52,561 nt of DNA from positions 1 through 52,561 of the forward strand of contig CALXDH010000017.1 in NCBI GenBank assembly GCA_944387015.1, written 5' to 3'. Within the stretch, counting starts at the first letter, position 1; every line of letters begins with the position of its first letter. Source of the DNA: an uncultured Oscillospiraceae bacterium (GTDB lineage: Bacteria > Bacillota > Clostridia > Oscillospirales > Oscillospiraceae). Below, one piece after another: positions 18,136-25,716 of the stretch. The notes below the pieces were generated by a model. That model saw nothing but the letters and a program-made list of their open reading frames with translations, was not told the origin of the DNA and searched no databases. The translations under genes and the position numbers were made by a program.

Positions 18136-19656
18136 TCAAGTTCCCATCAAGGCGATTCCCGCCTCGAGCACATCAGTAATGGGGTGATAGAAAATGCCCA
18201 GCACAAAAATTCCCGCCATCAGCGCAATCGCCGCAGTGGTAAAGGAGCGGTCAAAGGCCAGATCCTCCGGCCTGGTATCCTCCAGAACGTGCTGCTCCGC
18301 TTCTGCCGGCGGCCGCACCCAGATGGCCAGCAGCGCCGGTACATAGTAAAGTGCGTTGAGCACTGTGGACAGCGCCAGGGTCACCAGCGCCAGCACCGTC
18401 CGGTTGGTGGGCAATGCCGCGTTGGCCAAATACAGCTTGGAGACAAATCCGCCGAAGAGCGGGATACCGATCATGGAAAGGGCGCCTACCGTAAAGCCCA
18501 GGCCGGCGCTCACGTCCCGATAGGCACTGCCCCGCAGGTTCTTGAGGCTCTTGTGGTGGCCGCTGACCGCGGACAGACGCCCGGCGCAGCAAAAGAGCAG
18601 CGGCTTGCAGCAGGCGTGGACCAGGATGTGGAAGCAGGACGCCACCACACCTGCGGTCGTCCCCAGGCCCAGGCCCATGAAGATGTAGCCGATCTGGGCA
18701 ACAGAGGAGTAGGCCAGCATCCGCTTGACGTGGTATTCCCGCATGGCCTCCAAAGACCCCAGGATCATGCCCAGAAGTCCAAAGGCCAAAATCACGTTTG
18801 TCACGCCCAGCTCTCCCATCAGCTCCATGGAGAACACCCGCATCATCATAGTGATCATCAGTACGATGTATCCCTTGAGCACCAGGCCCGAGAGCATGGC
18901 TGAAGATGCCGTGGTGGCGCCGCCGTGGGCATCCGGCAGCCAAAGGTGGAAGGGGAACATGGCGCTTTTGATGCCAAGTCCTCCGATGATCAGTCCCACC
19001 GCCACCGTCAGCGGGATCCGGTAATCGCCGCTCTCTGCCAGCTCCGCCACCGCCTGGGCAAGGGAGGGCATCAGGAGGTAGCCGGTGATGCTGTTGAGCA
19101 GCGTCAGTCCGATAAGAAACAGTCCCGAGCCCAGAAGGCTCATAAATAAGTACCGGATGGTGGCGATCAGATTGGGACCGTTGTCCTTGGCCATCACCAG
19201 TGCACAGGCGGCGATGGTGCTGATCTCGATGAACACATATCCGGTAAAGACGTCGTTGGTGTAGACCAGGGCCAGCAGCGATGCCTCCAGCAGGTTCACC
19301 ATGGTGAAGTACAGCCGCAGCTTGCCCGGCAATACATCGTGGAAAAGATCCCGCTTGCCGCCTGCCAGCGCCAACGCAAGCACCACGGAAAACACCATGG
19401 CCAGCAGCGCCTGCAGCGGTCCGCACTGGATCGCGTTTCCATAGGGAGCCGCAAAGCGGCCCATGCTGTATGTAAAGCTGAGATTGCCGCCGTAGGTATA
19501 TTGCAGTACCACAGCGGAGAGCACCGCGATAATGCCCGCCACCGTCACCGTCATCCAGTAGCACACACGGCCCCGGGGGATCACGGCCGAGACGATGCCC
19601 GTCAAAATCGCCAGGAAAATACACAAGAAGGGCAGGTTTTCAACAAAAGGGCGCAT
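18136..19656 (-). CDS. mrpD: Na+/H+ antiporter subunit D-like (MrpD/MnhD), 506 aa
   Basis: The antiporter subunit next to mrpC, the position of mrpD in canonical Mrp operons. Glu144 in YVFIEISTIA, Lys230 in GGLGIKSAMFPFHLWLPDAH, Lys261 in GLVLKGY and a late Lys in GGFVSKLYLANAA are intact. The PDAHGGATTASSAMLSG stretch is typical of MrpD/MbhH proteins. ATG 19656 is chosen because the protein then starts 2 bases after the mrpC stop; the longer reading overlaps mrpC. With MrpA-type domains it would make up the Na+/H+ exchange path. Confidence 0.88.
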   Translation of the reverse strand: MRPFVENLPFLCIFLAILTGIVSAVIPRGRVCYWMTVTVAGIIAVLSAVVLQYTYGGNLSFTYSMGRFAAPYGNAIQCGPLQALLAMVFSVVLALALAGGKRDLFHDVLPGKLRLYFTMVNLLEASLLALVYTNDVFTGYVFIEISTIAACALVMAKDNGPNLIATIRYLFMSLLGSGLFLIGLTLLNSITGYLLMPSLAQAVAELAESGDYRIPLTVAVGLIIGGLGIKSAMFPFHLWLPDAHGGATTASSAMLSGLVLKGYIVLMITMMMRVFSMELMGELGVTNVILAFGLLGMILGSLEAMREYHVKRMLAYSSVAQIGYIFMGLGLGTTAGVVASCFHILVHACCKPLLFCCAGRLSAVSGHHKSLKNLRGSAYRDVSAGLGFTVGALSMIGIPLFGGFVSKLYLANAALPTNRTVLALVTLALSTVLNALYYVPALLAIWVRPPAEAEQHVLEDTRPEDLAFDRSFTTAAIALMAGIFVLGIFYHPITDVLEAGIALMGT

Positions 19657-19658
19657 CT

Positions 19659-20030
19659 TCAGTCGTCCTCCTTCCCTGCCCGCTCCAGCAGTTCCCACAG
19701 TTCGATGGTCCCGTAACGGCGGTAGATCCGCTGGATCAGCGCCAGGGAAAACGCCGTGATGCTCACGGACACCACGATCCCCGTCAGCACGAGGCCGCTG
19801 GGAATGGGGTTGATGTACAGCGGGTCAAAGCCCCGGTCCCCCACGATGGGGGCCACGCCTCCGTCGATGTAGCCCAGGGAGGCCAGCAGCAAAAATACCG
19901 CGGAGTCCATGATGTTGAAGCCCACCACTTTTTTCAGCAGATTCTGCTGCAGCAGCAGGTTCATAAACCCGATCCCGAAGAGGATGACAGCCGTCACCGC
20001 GAACCGGTTTTGAAGGATGGTCTCCAGCAT
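19659..20030 (-). CDS. mrpC: Na+/H+ antiporter subunit C (MrpC/MnhC, NuoK-like), 123 aa
   Basis: Three-helix membrane protein homologous to NuoK. The middle segment LLKKVVGFNIMDSAVFLLL and the later DPLYINPIPSGLVLTGIVVS are characteristic of MrpC/MbhG (the motif before the third helix is normally DPLPQALVLTAIVI). Acidic residues within the second helix that carry protons in NuoK are partly replaced by the NIMDSA segment. Length is usual (about 115-125). It is 39 bases after the MrpB-type gene and 2 bases before mrpD. Confidence 0.9.
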   Translation of the reverse strand: MLETILQNRFAVTAVILFGIGFMNLLLQQNLLKKVVGFNIMDSAVFLLLASLGYIDGGVAPIVGDRGFDPLYINPIPSGLVLTGIVVSVSITAFSLALIQRIYRRYGTIELWELLERAGKEDD

Positions 20031-20069
20031 GGGACGGACTCCTTTCCAGGCGCATGCGCGCCTCTTCTC

Positions 20070-20966
20070 TCAAAATTCGCCTCTGGAAAACAAGACGTAA
20101 AAGCCATAGACCGTGCAGGCCACCACCAGACCCACCGCCAGGTCGATCAAAAGCGTCATCCCGGTGAGGTAGTTCGGCATCTGGTTGGCACCCAGGAAGA
20201 TGTAGATGCCGTACAGCAGCACATACAAAACCAGTCCGAAAGTCCGCACTGCGGCATAGCGCCGCGCGTCCATCAAGACCCGCATCTGCTTGGGACCGTA
20301 AGCCGCGGAATAGAGGATCAGTCCCGCGCCCAGGATCGTACCGCCGGAAAAGCCGCCGCCCGGCGAGACCTCGCCATTGAGCAGCACATAGAGTGCAAAC
20401 AGGAAAACAAAGGGCACCAGTACCCAGGCCGCCCGGCGCAAAATCAGATCCGGATGGGCCGCCAGGATACCGTCCTCCCGCTCCTGCTTTTGCTGGTCAT
20501 GCTCGTCGGTGTTCTTCTCGTCCCGGAGCAGCAGCATCATCACCGCCGCCACCGCCAAAAACAGCACACAGCTTTCGCCCAGCGTATCGAATCCACGGTA
20601 ACTGAGGATCATTGCCGTCACCACGTTGGCCGAGCCGGTCTCCTCCAGGCCGTATTCCAGATAGTGTTCCGCCACCTCGTTGTTGATGGGGTTATCCGCC
20701 TCGCCGAAGGTGGGCATCGTCAGCACCGCCGCCATCAAAATGCCCATCAGCGCCAGGCAGATCAGCACGGCGCACACCGGATACCACCTGCGAAACCGGT
20801 GCAGCCGGTGCTTATCCTGGGTGGCAAATTCCGCGTCCGAACGCTGGACATGACGGGGCGGACGCTGCTCCATGACGAACAGCGTCTGATCCTTGGGCTC
20901 CCGGTCACCGTCCACCCATTCCACCAGCCGGAGCCACCAGCTCTGTTTGCTCGGCGTCTTATTCAT
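20070..20966 (-). CDS. Fused MbhE (MrpA C-terminal) - MrpB subunit (298 aa)
   Basis: Two Mrp domains in one chain. Residues about 61-150 match the last domain of MrpA (MbhE type), with two helices around NVVTAMILSYRGFDTLGE at 114-131. Residues about 175-298 are an MrpB domain with four helices and the hallmark SPGGGFSGG at 201-209. A charged linker (150-170) joins them, and the first 60 residues are hydrophilic. In canonical Mrp operons the first part is the tail of MrpA and MrpB is a separate gene, so this is a rearranged domain layout. It overlaps the preceding gene by 8 bases. Confidence 0.87.
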   Translation of the reverse strand: MNKTPSKQSWWLRLVEWVDGDREPKDQTLFVMEQRPPRHVQRSDAEFATQDKHRLHRFRRWYPVCAVLICLALMGILMAAVLTMPTFGEADNPINNEVAEHYLEYGLEETGSANVVTAMILSYRGFDTLGESCVLFLAVAAVMMLLLRDEKNTDEHDQQKQEREDGILAAHPDLILRRAAWVLVPFVFLFALYVLLNGEVSPGGGFSGGTILGAGLILYSAAYGPKQMRVLMDARRYAAVRTFGLVLYVLLYGIYIFLGANQMPNYLTGMTLLIDLAVGLVVACTVYGFYVLFSRGEF

Positions 20967-21210
20967 CCCGGGTCCCCTTCAGCGCATGGATTTTTTTCAG
21001 TGTCAGGAAGAACAAAATACTGGTGATACCGGCGCCTACCGCCGCCTCCGTGATGGCCAGGTCCGGGGTCTGCAGAAGACTCCACAATACCGCCATCAGC
21101 AGGGAAAAGGCCATGTACACGATCACCGTGGTCAAAAGCCGCTTGCAGAGGGGGGCCGCCACCGCACAGACCACCAGTCCCGCCAGCAAAATGTACTCTA
21201 AAACGATCAC
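20959..21210 (-). CDS. MbhD-like subunit (MrpA C-terminal domain as separate protein), 83 aa
   Basis: Small protein of three helices corresponding to the MbhD/DUF4040 domain that follows the antiporter part of MrpA. The signature TPDLAITEAAVGAGITSILF is close to the TPDVALTEAAVGAG motif of that domain, including the conserved Glu. Start is GTG 21210, overlapping the mrpG stop by 4 bases. A separate MbhD is normal in archaeal Mbh and Mrp clusters but not in the classic bacterial Mrp, where it is fused to MrpA. Confidence 0.87.
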   Translation of the reverse strand: MIVLEYILLAGLVVCAVAAPLCKRLLTTVIVYMAFSLLMAVLWSLLQTPDLAITEAAVGAGITSILFFLTLKKIHALKGTRDE

Positions 21211-21530
21211 CGCTCCTCCACCTCACATTCCTTCCGAATATCAGAGATGGTGAATACTTCCATCTCCGCGATCAGGTGGCTGGCCACCGGACTCGTCAGC
21301 CACAGGAACAAAAACACCAGCAGGGTCTTTGCCGCCGGAAGCGACCAGCCGTGAAGGAAAATCAGCCCCACCAGCACGCAGAAGATGCCCAGCGCATCCC
21401 CCACAGCGGCGGCGTGCATCCGGTTGAGGACGTAATCCAGCCGATAAAGGCCCAGTACAGCCGAGAAGAACACAAACAGTCCGAAGAGCAAAAAGGCCAA
21501 TCCGATCACGGTGAGAATCCCGTCAAACAT
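21207..21530 (-). CDS. mrpG: Na+/H+ antiporter subunit G (MrpG/MnhG), 107 aa
   Basis: Three-helix membrane subunit. The family motif around GLYRLDYVLNRMHAAAVGDALG (normally RLPDxYTRLHAxTKxxTLG) is present, followed by a third helix and a short cytosolic tail. Its role in the Mrp complex is structural; it is needed for assembly and activity in other bacteria. It overlaps mrpF by 8 bases and the MbhD-like gene by 4. Confidence 0.88.
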   Translation of the reverse strand: MFDGILTVIGLAFLLFGLFVFFSAVLGLYRLDYVLNRMHAAAVGDALGIFCVLVGLIFLHGWSLPAAKTLLVFLFLWLTSPVASHLIAEMEVFTISDIRKECEVEER

Positions 21531-21846
21531 GTCTGCTCCCTCCCCGCTGTTTTTTCTGTCCCGGCATGCCCCGGCGCTTGAGCAGCACCAGACGTGCCAC
21601 GATCACCACCGCCAAAAAGCTCAGCAGTGCATAGACCAGCGCCACATCCACCAGGAAATCCTCCCGCAGCAGCACCGAAAGCAGCACGATCTCGGCCACC
21701 ACCAGGGTGTTGATGACGTTCACCGCAATGATCCGGTCCGTAAACCGGGGACCCAGCACGGCCCGCAGCAGCGACGCCAGAATCAGCAGGGCCAGCACAA
21801 CGGCGCTCCCCTGCAAAACCACAGTTTTGATGGTCTCCACGCTCAC
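21523..21846 (-). CDS. mrpF: Na+/H+ antiporter subunit F (MrpF/MnhF), 107 aa
   Basis: Three-helix subunit with the family core RAVLGPRFTDRIIAVNVINT (usually RxxxGPxxxDRVVALD) and a middle segment VLLREDFLVDVALVYALLSF. It ends in a basic tail. Start GTG 21846 overlaps the mrpE stop by 4 bases (GTGA), so translation is coupled. Length is slightly above the usual 90-100 because of the tail. Confidence 0.9.
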   Translation of the reverse strand: MSVETIKTVVLQGSAVVLALLILASLLRAVLGPRFTDRIIAVNVINTLVVAEIVLLSVLLREDFLVDVALVYALLSFLAVVIVARLVLLKRRGMPGQKKQRGGSRHV

Positions 21847-22301
21847 GCCTCCAGCTTCTCCAGCCGACGCTGGAACTCGCAGTCCTCGATCCCTTCTCCC
21901 AGGCTCTTGTCCAGGGTGTGGACCAAAAAGCGGCCGTCCTCCGCCAGAACGGTGATCGTTCCGGCGGTCAGGGTGATGGAATCCGCCAGGATCGCCTGGC
22001 TCAAACCGGTTTTCAGCGTGGTGTCAAACCAGATCAGCTTGGGCTCCATCTTTCTGCCCCGGGTATAGATCAGCCGCATCACCACAAAGCCCGCCCGCAG
22101 CATCTCCGCCACGAGATGCCCCAGGTATTTCAAAAACGACAGGCCCTTGCCCAGGGTCCCCCGTCGTGGTGAGAGCCGGTATCCCAGCACCTGATGGCAA
22201 AAACAGCTCAAAAGCGCCGACGCCACCACGCCCCACAGACACACATGCAGCGTCACTTCCCCGGCCAGCAGCAGCCAGAGTATGAAAAACAGAATCGGCA
22301 T
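21843..22301 (-). CDS. mrpE: Na+/H+ antiporter subunit E (MrpE/MnhE), 152 aa
   Basis: First gene of the operon. MrpE has an N-terminal membrane pair and a soluble cytosolic domain. The family features are visible: LGHLVAEMLRAGFVVMRLIYTRG, then SQAILADSITLTAGTITVLAEDGRFLVHTLD, matching the LANxITLTPGTLTxxLxxxxLxVHxLD pattern. The soluble domain ends GIEDCEFQRRLEKLE. ATG 22301 lies after GGGAGG. A good promoter lies 67-94 bases upstream. Confidence 0.92.
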   Translation of the reverse strand: MPILFFILWLLLAGEVTLHVCLWGVVASALLSCFCHQVLGYRLSPRRGTLGKGLSFLKYLGHLVAEMLRAGFVVMRLIYTRGRKMEPKLIWFDTTLKTGLSQAILADSITLTAGTITVLAEDGRFLVHTLDKSLGEGIEDCEFQRRLEKLEA

Positions 22302-22367
22302 CCGCCCACCTCCCAGACTGCCGCGGTCCGCCTGTCAAAAAACAAACGGATTCTTTACATTACATTT

Positions 22368-22396
22368 ATATTATAGGGTTGGTTTCCTCCTGTCAA
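22368..22396 (-). promoter_or_regulatory. Promoter of the Mrp-type operon
   Basis: On the minus strand -35 TTGACA (22391-22396) and a -10 region reading TATAATAT; TAATAT at 22368-22373 gives 17-base spacing, TATAAT at 22370-22375 gives 15. The strong match suggests substantial basal expression by the main sigma factor. The LysR gene lies immediately upstream. Confidence 0.75.
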
Positions 22397-22434
22397 CAGC
22401 CCCCAGCCCCTCATCTCCACATTCTCTGTAAATT

Positions 22435-23340
22435 TCATCCATTTGGGGCACCGCAGCACTGCCCCGCATCTAATTCCCGGACATAAGCCCGGACATAGGC
22501 CGCAAAATTCCGAACCGCCGGCGACGCGGTGTTCCGGCACGGCATCCCCATGCCCAGCGTCCGGTACTGGGCCGGCTCCAGCGGAAGCGATACAACGCGG
22601 TCCGCGGTGTGTTCCAGCAGCAGCTCCGGCAGGATGGAAATTCCCAATCCCGCTTCCACCATGGAAAGGATGGTATAATCCGAACAGGCGATAAACCGGA
22701 CCGCCGGGTTTCCGGAAAGCCGGTCCAGCATCTGGTGTGCCGCGCGTCCATATCCCTTCAAAGGCAGCAGCAGCCGTTCCTGCTGCAGCGCTTCCAGCGA
22801 TACCGCCCGTTCCCGGGCCAGGCGGTGTCCCTTAGGGAGCACCGCCATCAACTGGTCCCGGCAAAGCGGGAGCCACTCCACAGAGCGTGTCGCACCGCCG
22901 GCATCCAGACAAAGATCTGCCTCATGGGCCTCCATCACCGCGTCGATCGTATCGCCGTCCGCCTCCCGGAGCATTACCTCCACGTGGGGGAAATCCCGCT
23001 GGAAACGGCAGATCACCTCCGGCAGCCAACAGGCCGCCGCGCTGGAAAAGGCGATCACCCGGACCCGGCCGGAATCCGCCCCTTTGATCTGGGCAATGGT
23101 CTGGGCAAGTGCGTCGTTGGTCCGCAGCAGCCGCCGAATGGCGGGCAGCAGCGTCTCCCCCTCCGCGTTGGGCAAAATGCCGGAGGAGGTCCGCACCAGC
23201 AGCGGGAATCCCACTTCCTCCTCCAGTGACTGCATCATGTGACTGATCCCAGACTGGGTGTAGCCCAGCTCTTCGGCCGCCTTGGACAAACTCCCCAGTT
23301 CCACCGCCCGGATAAACGCCTCGTATTTTTTGATATTCAC
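22435..23340 (-). CDS. LysR family transcriptional regulator (301 aa)
   Basis: N-terminal winged helix (about 1-60; SKAAEELGYTQSGISHMMQSLE is the recognition region) and a C-terminal two-lobed effector domain (about 90-295). The start was chosen as GTG 23340, because GAGGAG lies 8 bases before it; the reading from 23349 would put the ribosome site against the start codon. It lies directly upstream of, and on the same strand as, the Mrp-type operon, and is divergent from the SleL-type gene. Either could be a target. A perfect dyad at 23399-23411 in its upstream region is a candidate operator. The ligand is unknown. Confidence 0.9.
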   Translation of the reverse strand: MNIKKYEAFIRAVELGSLSKAAEELGYTQSGISHMMQSLEEEVGFPLLVRTSSGILPNAEGETLLPAIRRLLRTNDALAQTIAQIKGADSGRVRVIAFSSAAACWLPEVICRFQRDFPHVEVMLREADGDTIDAVMEAHEADLCLDAGGATRSVEWLPLCRDQLMAVLPKGHRLARERAVSLEALQQERLLLPLKGYGRAAHQMLDRLSGNPAVRFIACSDYTILSMVEAGLGISILPELLLEHTADRVVSLPLEPAQYRTLGMGMPCRNTASPAVRNFAAYVRAYVRELDAGQCCGAPNG

Positions 23341-23398
23341 GCCATGCACTCCTCACCAACAATCGCTTTTGTTCCATGCTGTTTTTGCATGACTGCCA

Positions 23399-23411
23399 GT
23401 ACAAATTGTAC
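23399..23411. promoter_or_regulatory. Candidate LysR operator dyad
   Basis: GTACAA-A-TTGTAC is a perfect 13-base palindrome about 60 bases upstream of the lysR start, inside the divergent intergenic stretch 23341-23581. LysR proteins commonly bind T-N11-A dyads upstream of their own gene. No clear vegetative promoter for the neighbouring cortex-hydrolase gene was seen in this stretch. Confidence 0.4.
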
Positions 23412-23581
23412 AATCTAACACCATGGTACAGGACCGGTGCCGAAAAGGCAAGGTTTTTTTCTGCGGGCAGTCCATTTTTCGCTCCCGTGCAGATCACCGG
23501 ACGCCTTGTCCGGTTTTGGCATGTCCGGTTCTGCGCAGGCGGCGGTGCGCATAGGGTTTCCATGAGGGGAGTGAATCAAAA

Positions 23582-24856
23582 ATGACCATCCATGTGGTGA
23601 AAGCCGGCGAAACTGTCGGCAGTATTGCAGAATTTTACGGCGTGGACCCAGCCCGTCTGGCCTCGGACAACGGTGTGCCCGCCAGCGGCGCACTGGCAGT
23701 GGGACAGACCCTGGTGGTACGCTTTCCCCGCCTTGTCCATGCCGTGGAACCGGGTGAGACGTTATACGCCATCGCGAACCGCTATGGGACCACAGTCCGG
23801 TCCCTGTGGCAGAACAACTTTTTTTTGAAGGGAAGTCCTACGATCCAGGCCGGTGACACCCTGGTGATCTCTTACTTTGACGATAAACTGGGTACGGCCA
23901 CCTTCAACGGCTACGCCTACCCCTTTATTACCTCGTCTCTTCTGGATGCGGAACTGCCCTATCTGACAGAACTGACGCCGTTTACATATGGGATCAATCC
24001 CGACGGCAGCCTGATCCCCCTGGAGGACGATATGCTGCTCTCCGACGCCCGACAGCGGGGCGTCCGCCCGGTGATGCATCTCTCCTCTCTCACTGAGACC
24101 GGGCAGTTTGACACGGACCGGGGCGCACTGGTCCTGACGGATCCCGCCGTGCAGAAGCGGTTGATTCTGGAAGTGCAGCAGACGGTCCTGCGGCGGGGAT
24201 ACGCCGGGGTAGATGTGGATTTTGAATATCTTCCCGGTGAACTGGCCAGCGCCTATGCCGCCTTTCTGAGCCGTCTGCGGCGGCTGCTGTGGTCCCAGGG
24301 AGTCTTTCTCTGGGCAGCCCTGGCGCCCAAAACCTCCGCCGATCAGCCCGGTCTTTTGTATGAAGGGCACGATTATGCTGCTGTGGGTGCCGCAGTGGAT
24401 GCGGTTTTGCTGATGACCTATGAGTGGGGATATACCTACGGCCCGCCCATGGCAGTGGCACCGCTGCCCAATGTCCGGGCGGTCCTGGATTACGCTGTCA
24501 CCGCCATTCCACCGGAAAAAATTCTGCTGGGAATCCCCAATTACGGCTACAACTGGCCCCTTCCCTTCCTCCAGGGCACCACCCGGGCGCAGTCCATCTC
24601 CAATGAGCAGGCCATCCAGCTGGCCATCACCCACAACATCGCCATCCAATACGATGAGACGGCCCAATCCCCCTATTTCCACTATACGGATGCCGGCGGC
24701 ACCATCCACGAGGTCTGGTTTGAGGATGCCCGGAGCCTTTCCGCCAAGCTGCGGCTGATCGCGGAATACGGATTCCTGGGTGCCGGCTTTTGGAACCTGA
24801 TGCGCCCCTCTCCCCAAACCTGGCAGGTAGCGTCTTCCCTGTATGACATTCCCTGA
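23582..24856 (+). CDS. LysM-GH18 spore cortex glucosaminidase, SleL/YaaH-like (424 aa)
   Basis: Peptidoglycan hydrolase expected in the spore. Two LysM domains bind glycan (about 2-47 and 52-97). A GH18 barrel follows (about 105-420) with the catalytic motif GVDVDFEYL: Asp211, Asp213 and the acid Glu215. There is no signal peptide, which fits SleL-type proteins made in the mother cell. SleL acts as an N-acetylglucosaminidase on cortex fragments during germination. ATG 23582 follows GAGGGGAG. A 20-bp perfect hairpin lies after the gene. Monocistronic. Confidence 0.88.
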   Translation: MTIHVVKAGETVGSIAEFYGVDPARLASDNGVPASGALAVGQTLVVRFPRLVHAVEPGETLYAIANRYGTTVRSLWQNNFFLKGSPTIQAGDTLVISYFDDKLGTATFNGYAYPFITSSLLDAELPYLTELTPFTYGINPDGSLIPLEDDMLLSDARQRGVRPVMHLSSLTETGQFDTDRGALVLTDPAVQKRLILEVQQTVLRRGYAGVDVDFEYLPGELASAYAAFLSRLRRLLWSQGVFLWAALAPKTSADQPGLLYEGHDYAAVGAAVDAVLLMTYEWGYTYGPPMAVAPLPNVRAVLDYAVTAIPPEKILLGIPNYGYNWPLPFLQGTTRAQSISNEQAIQLAITHNIAIQYDETAQSPYFHYTDAGGTIHEVWFEDARSLSAKLRLIAEYGFLGAGFWNLMRPSPQTWQVASSLYDIP

Positions 24857-24878
24857 ATCCGTTCGTCAGTGCCTCTGC

Positions 24879-24920
24879 GCGGCGGACCTGCGCAGCCAAA
24901 TGGCTGCGCAGGTCCGCCGC
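24879..24920 (+). terminator. Long hairpin after the SleL-type gene
   Basis: Perfect 20-bp stem (24879-24898 with 24901-24920; core GCGGCGGACCTGCGCAGCC) with a 2-base loop. The following TCTTTCCCC is only weakly T-rich, so it may be an imperfect terminator. The rest of 24921-25010 shows nothing recognisable. Confidence 0.6.
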
Positions 24921-25013
24921 ATGCGCTCTTTCCCCCTAGCGTCCGTACTTCATGCCGTTGCTTCTTCCGCTTCGTTCCTGGATTCGTTCACACATTTTTA
25001 ACTGGCATCCTTA

Positions 25014-25042
25014 TTTACTTTTCAAAGTTGTCAGTGTATAAT
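25014..25042 (+). promoter_or_regulatory. Promoter of the BusR/Opu operon
   Basis: -35 TTTACT (25014-25019), 17-base spacer, consensus -10 TATAAT (25037-25042). The -10 box overlaps an alternative ATG at 25041, which argues against that start for the regulator gene. Confidence 0.65.
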
Positions 25043-25079
25043 GGAGCTATCATTTCAGATCAGGAAAGAAGGAGTGGTC

Positions 25080-25709
25080 ATGCGGCATGCGGTGATACCC
25101 GCACAATATCTGCAAATCGCACTGGACCTTGCCTCCCGCATTGCCAGCGGAGAACTGCCGGAGGGCACCCGTATTTACGGCAGATCGGTCATGGCATCGG
25201 AGTACAGCGTATCCCCGGAGACCATCCGGCGGGCCCTGCGGCTGCTGGCGGACATGAAGGTGGTAGAGGTCAAGCCCCAGAGCGGTGCAGTTGTTCTCTC
25301 CGCCGACAACGCCCGGCGCTACATCGAAACCTTTGAAGAGGACGCGGACGTTCACGCCCTGCAGATCCAGCTCAAGGAACTTTTGGGAAAGTATACGGAA
25401 CTCAACCGGCGGATGACGGATGTGGTCGCCGCGCTGGTGAAGAGCCGGGATACCTTTTCCGCCGCGGAAGGCCCCCTTCCCAACTATGAAGTCCAGGTAC
25501 CCAAGAACTCTCCCCTGATCGGCAAGAGTATCGGATCCCTGAAATTCTGGCAGTCCACCGGCGGCACCATCATCGCCATCCGCCGGGGACAGACCATGAT
25601 CCTCTCGCCGGGTCCCTACGCAGAACTCTATGACGGAGACGTCATCATCCTTGTGGGCAGCCCCGCCGCTGCGGAAGCCGCCCACCATCTGGTCACAGCA
25701 AAGGAGTGA
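25080..25709 (+). CDS. busR: GntR-type regulator with RCK_C (TrkA-C) domain, BusR-like (209 aa)
   Basis: N-terminal GntR winged helix (about 5-75, YSVSPETIRRALRLLADMKVV), a helical linker (about 85-125) and a C-terminal RCK_C domain (about 135-207, ending DGDVIILVG). This is the architecture of BusR of lactic acid bacteria and streptococci, which binds c-di-AMP through RCK_C and represses an osmoprotectant importer. Its first downstream neighbours are such an importer, 7 bases away. ATG 25080 follows GAAGGAG. The name rests on architecture and context; c-di-AMP binding is inferred. Confidence 0.82.
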   Translation: MRHAVIPAQYLQIALDLASRIASGELPEGTRIYGRSVMASEYSVSPETIRRALRLLADMKVVEVKPQSGAVVLSADNARRYIETFEEDADVHALQIQLKELLGKYTELNRRMTDVVAALVKSRDTFSAAEGPLPNYEVQVPKNSPLIGKSIGSLKFWQSTGGTIIAIRRGQTMILSPGPYAELYDGDVIILVGSPAAAEAAHHLVTAKE

Positions 25710-25716
25710 AGTACCA

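Noticed and set aside
16552-18903. Plus-strand open frame of about 783 codons over the antiporter genes
   Set aside because: His/Gln/Arg-rich translation without domain features, fully antisense to conserved NuoL/M/N-like genes.
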